Positions 60,303 through 64,000 of a stretch of 64,000 bases of DNA are shown in pieces; positions within the stretch are counted from its first letter, which is position 1, and each line of letters begins with the position of its first letter. Location of the stretch: contig NC_091948.1 of NCBI RefSeq assembly GCF_041260155.1, positions 2,282,001 to 2,346,000 of the forward strand, in the 5' to 3' direction. The position numbers and the translations under genes were made by a program. The notes beneath the pieces are model-generated. The model saw only the letters and a program-made list of their open reading frames with translations. It searched no databases and was not told the origin of the DNA. This DNA is from Ptychodera flava (lineage: Eukaryota; Hemichordata; Enteropneusta; Ptychoderidae).

Positions 60303-61539
60303 GGAAAATTAGATCTGGTGACGTTACGAAGTAGACAACATGGATGACAAAGTACTTTCTATATGAGACTCATGAGAGAGACGTGTGTTTGAGCCATGAG
60401 AAACCTGTCATCATATCAATGATTGCTTACAGTAATTCACAACAGGGTTGAGAATTCACGATTATCGAAAGAACAAAAAGTCCTGACCAACATGTTTGGC
60501 AGATTATTATCACGGCTATTCGTTCAAAGATATTCTTTGTATCTCCCGAGCGGTCCCCAAAGTTTGTTATCGACTTTTGGCTGTTTGATGTTTGATTTTC
60601 CCGCACGATATCACAGTAAACATTACCATCGAAAAATAAGTATAATAAGGTCATTGTCCGGAACAGACAAGGTGGTCAAGGTTTGATTTTGCGGATCTAG
60701 CATACATTTATACAAACATTTCTTGGCGACTTTTCGCACGATTGGTGTTTGATTTTGTCAATGAAATACCGATGATCATAAAAAACGAGCAATGATGAAA
60801 CTGGTCAGGTCAGGTTGGTTTAAGGATTCTAGAGAACACAGAGCTAATCGTCAAACTTTATCGTTGGCGAAACACACAACACTTCTAAGCCGTGAAATTT
60901 CCGATATGTACCAGAAACTGTAGTGTTCATGAACTTTCGGTATGATCTTTCATGACCGCAAACAAGGCGAAAGTGTAATATATGATAACTATTAGCAATC
61001 AGTAAAGTATTTACAAACACTGAAGTAGTTGTAGCTTATTTGATGAAAATCATCAGCATCAATGCAAAGGCGTCGGCTCTTTATACTATCACCTAATACT
61101 GATATTGACTGCATATTTCAGACAGACCTGGTCCGTCTGTTTTCATGAAAAATAAAACCCAAATAACTACGACAAAAAAGCCGAACAAAATAAAATTGTC
61201 ACAGTGCTGTTCCGATAACCCGACCTAACCTATTTTTTACCTGGCGACTATAATCTTTTTAGAGCTACGTAAAAGTAAAAAATAGAAAGAGAAAACCCGT
61301 AAAATCACGCTTGGCATTTGAATTTTGCTTGAACGAGGATGTCTTTTGTGTTTTTTTTTCATTTATATGTATGATACATTTTTCTGGAAATGTTGTGGCC
61401 AGTGTTTGACCGCCCTGAACCCCTGAAAAATGTATTTAAAAATAAAGTATTTTGGTAAAAAAATGCTGCCGACCTACCTACCCATGTTATCTGAAAAGCA
61501 CAATTATTTTTTTGCCTAACATTTGTGTCAATTTTATAA
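60303..61539. other. Non-coding DNA between foldback element and last block copy
   Basis: Unique-looking AT-rich DNA with no protein-like frame; the frame at 60423-60686 has no recognisable motif. Confidence 0.5.
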
Positions 61540-63370
61540 ATATTATATAGTTTGATACCGTGTAAAGCTGTACACTTGAGTTGTACTTTGTTCAAATTCG
61601 TACCAATGTTATTTTTTTGCACTTTTTCCTGATAATGTATTTTAAAGATAAAAGGCTGCTGACATTACGCATTCCTTCTTTTAATTTTATGTTGCCAGGA
61701 ACAGTCAATTTTATGGTTCTACATACTTCAAAAACTCTCAATCTCTCGTAAACAGTTTAGTTATCGAATAGGCCATTTTAAGAGCAAACATGTTACAGTT
61801 TAGATATATTGATGACACGTTTTTTGGTCAATGTCGTTGCCCTGGTTTAGGTCACATAACTTATCATAACCAACAGCATGGCAGTGGTTTGAATCTCACA
61901 ACTAGCATGCTAAACTGGTTAAAGTATCACACCCAACATGTGTACTGAATTAAATCACAATTTAGAGAAATTGCACCCATTTGAGTCCCGCAGACCATGA
62001 CCTGAACCAGTTTGAGACTCACAGTCTGATTTGATATGCGATATAGGATCGAATGTTTCTTATTATGTCTGAAATGATTCTCAATCTAGGCCAGACTTTT
62101 CAGCTGACTGAAATGTGCTTAGTCATGGGTCGGCAGTACTTTGACGTGTTCGTGTCGCAGATCTACGCCGAATAACTTGATGGTGCATTACCTGGTACAT
62201 ACAATATTACAGTTAATATAAAATCAATGACAACTCACAAATAATCACAACATCTTCAAACGATTGCCATATGTTCACGTGTAGCCTATGCAGAAAGCGT
62301 GAAGAAAGCGGACAAAACGTCCAAAAGGATTCATGATTCTATTGTGAATTGCATTTGATGATTACGAATTCAGTGTCATCGGCATTGATACATATACTTG
62401 TCGGGTCACTCTTTACTTTGCTGAACAGATTGTGAAAATTTTCTCCGAGTCAGACAAAATGTTATCTTCAGCTGAATCGGGGTCTGCCTGATTGACACAC
62501 TTTTCAGCATGATTGTAATTTCACGTCGCGTGTCCTTGACACAATCGATGAGACATTCCATTTGAAACGTACGCATGGTCATGAATGGCTGCTGTCCCTG
62601 CCGCCTACCCTTCTAATCTAATGGAATCTCCCGATTGTTATTGGATCGTTCATTTCTGTAACAAAATAGCTGGCGGCCAGCGAGGGACACTTTATTCGAA
62701 GTGGGGGAGAAATAGACGGAGCTGTAGCGACTGGGCCTTTCCAAATAATGGTATGTTCCAATCTCGAAAGAAAAGAGTCATTGAATATTAAAGATTTTAA
62801 TGTGTTGGGAGAAATGTCAAACAAATATATCTGACCACATGAATATATCTTTATTGTGTTGTTGATGTGTTTATTATTTAATTCTAATTTGTTTTTATGT
62901 GCTTCTGATAGATGATATATTTGAAGACGTACAGTCGTGTAGAACATTTGTGTATGCTACTTCTGTGCTACCTGAGTGATCACCCATATTATTCTACTAC
63001 AGATACACGTTGGCAAAACAGGTGGCAAACACACCGAATGATATTTACAGAAAGGACATTATTTCTGATATTATGCTACTAGAGAGTAAGTCAACTTTTT
63101 GCTCCTCTGTTAAAGTGAACAATAAAATTCGGAAAAAAACGCACAGTGAGTTGATTGGTGATGTCAGTCATACAGTCATGGTATATTAGTTCATGATCAA
63201 GACAGCGTTTCATTTAACTGCGAAATAAAGAGAACGATGCTCATTATTGTTCATGTATTAGTGCGAAAAAGTGATTATTTTTATAACTTTGGAAAGGAAG
63301 CATTTCATTCTTTAAACAAAAGAGTTCCTCGTTTCTGCAAGCCTCAAGGGTAAATTTACAGTAAGTAAGA
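61540..63370. repeat. Segmental repeat block, copy 5
   Basis: GTGTAAAGCTGTACACTTGAG, GCACTTTTTCCTGATAATG, the unit array, ATGTGCTTAGTCATGGGTC and AATCTCCCGATTGTTATTGG follow block order. At 63181-63260 it carries the uninterrupted equivalent of the long-TIR insertion site, and AGAGTTCCTCGTTTCTGCAA matches the block tail. Confidence 0.75.
61853..62051 (+). repeat. 31-33 bp unit array, copy 7
   Basis: Diverged units such as CCAACAGCATGGCAGTGGTT, then TGAATC, and the conserved GCAGACCATGACCTGAACCA near the end. Unit order is retained, with some units missing. Confidence 0.75.
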
Positions 63371-64000
63371 CAAGAGGCATAGACAATTTTCCAAATACGT
63401 CTTATCAAAATTATTTTATAAAAAAATATTTAAAAAGTAAATTATAAAAATAGACAGTCATCAACAATCAATTTACTTTAAGGAGAAAATGGCAATATGA
63501 CTATGTGTGTGCGTTTTAAAGTCTTCTTTTTAGGCTGTGCATTAGTTCATTGCATAACAATAAAATGCCCATTCACGATATACAAATGTAGCAAAACTTG
63601 CAATTTTAGTGAGTAGAGACAATAATGCATTGTAAATACCCAATTTTGACATTTATTTTCTTCTTCAGCACATTGCAATTAGTAAATAACATCCACAAAT
63701 CTGTTTGATTTGCTTCATTGGGAGGAAATAATAGTTATCGTATTTTCTTCCGGTTAAAAATACTGAATTACCAGAAAAAATCGATTTAAAGTTATCCAAT
63801 TCTATGACGTCATATTATTTTACTAAAACCTTATGCATTTTTGAAAGACCAGTATCTCAGCTTTCTAAAACTATAAGGTATATGGCATTTCAAGCCAGTT
63901 TACTTCATCAAGGAAAGAATGTTGTACCCCTGCCCCTAGCTTTCGCACATCCCATACAGATACACGCAATTCAAAATTGACTCCAGACTCGGAGAAGTAG
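63371..64000. other. Non-coding AT-rich end of window
   Basis: No coding frame, repeat array or transposon end was recognised. Confidence 0.5.

Noticed and set aside
62618..62947. Conserved-looking frame in the AATCTCCCGA segment of the blocks (also 43805-44068 and 62585-62791)
   Set aside because: The frame is broken by stops and indels in the other block copies, so conservation is at DNA level rather than protein level.

Overview
This is an AT-rich, intron-rich animal (metazoan) genomic window. The genes have phase-consistent GT-AG introns and recognisable animal orthologues: OTUD7/Cezanne, alpha-galactosidase and a PLP/M6 proteolipid. Dense, diverse non-autonomous transposons and microsatellites fit an invertebrate bilaterian, and the gene set is compatible with an invertebrate deuterostome (amphioxus, hemichordate or echinoderm), but the species cannot be fixed from sequence alone.

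Layout. (1) 0.3-3.2 kb, + strand: the last two coding exons of an OTUD7-type (Cezanne) deubiquitinase, with the end of the OTU domain and two A20-type zinc fingers. (2) 3.2-14.4 kb: non-coding, with a 2 kb TTAA-flanked element, a Harbinger-like MITE and a probable relic of a third alpha-galactosidase copy. (3) 14.4-26.2 kb, + strand: two complete tandem six-exon alpha-galactosidase genes, 410 aa each, with identical exon lengths and splice phases. They differ at key active-site-region residues, and their introns carry several MITEs and a minisatellite. (4) 28.1-35.9 kb, + strand: a complete seven-exon four-transmembrane PLP/M6 gene (290 aa). (5) 37.1-39.3 kb: a decayed, 5'-truncated LINE. (6) 40-63.4 kb: no recognisable host gene. 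This part is a patchwork of diverged direct copies of one multi-kilobase repeat block. Most copies carry an array of 31-33 bp degenerate units with a CACTGGTTT core.

The block array has been bombarded by transposons. They include a 4,274 bp element with very long terminal inverted repeats rich in CATA/TATG, a nearly perfect 596 bp palindrome, a Harbinger-like MITE, a TTAA element and a 1,390 bp foldback element. For three of these insertions the pre-insertion target can be read inside the window, because another block copy is empty or because joining the flanks restores a minisatellite unit. This gives internally checked element ends and target-site duplications.

The strongest novelty candidates are the repeat-block/31-33 bp array family, the long-TIR element (including a GC-richer reading frame of unknown origin inside it), the two palindromic elements, and the divergence of the two alpha-galactosidase paralogues at conserved positions. 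Low-complexity reading frames of up to 269 codons from CATA, AG and AT repeats are not genes.
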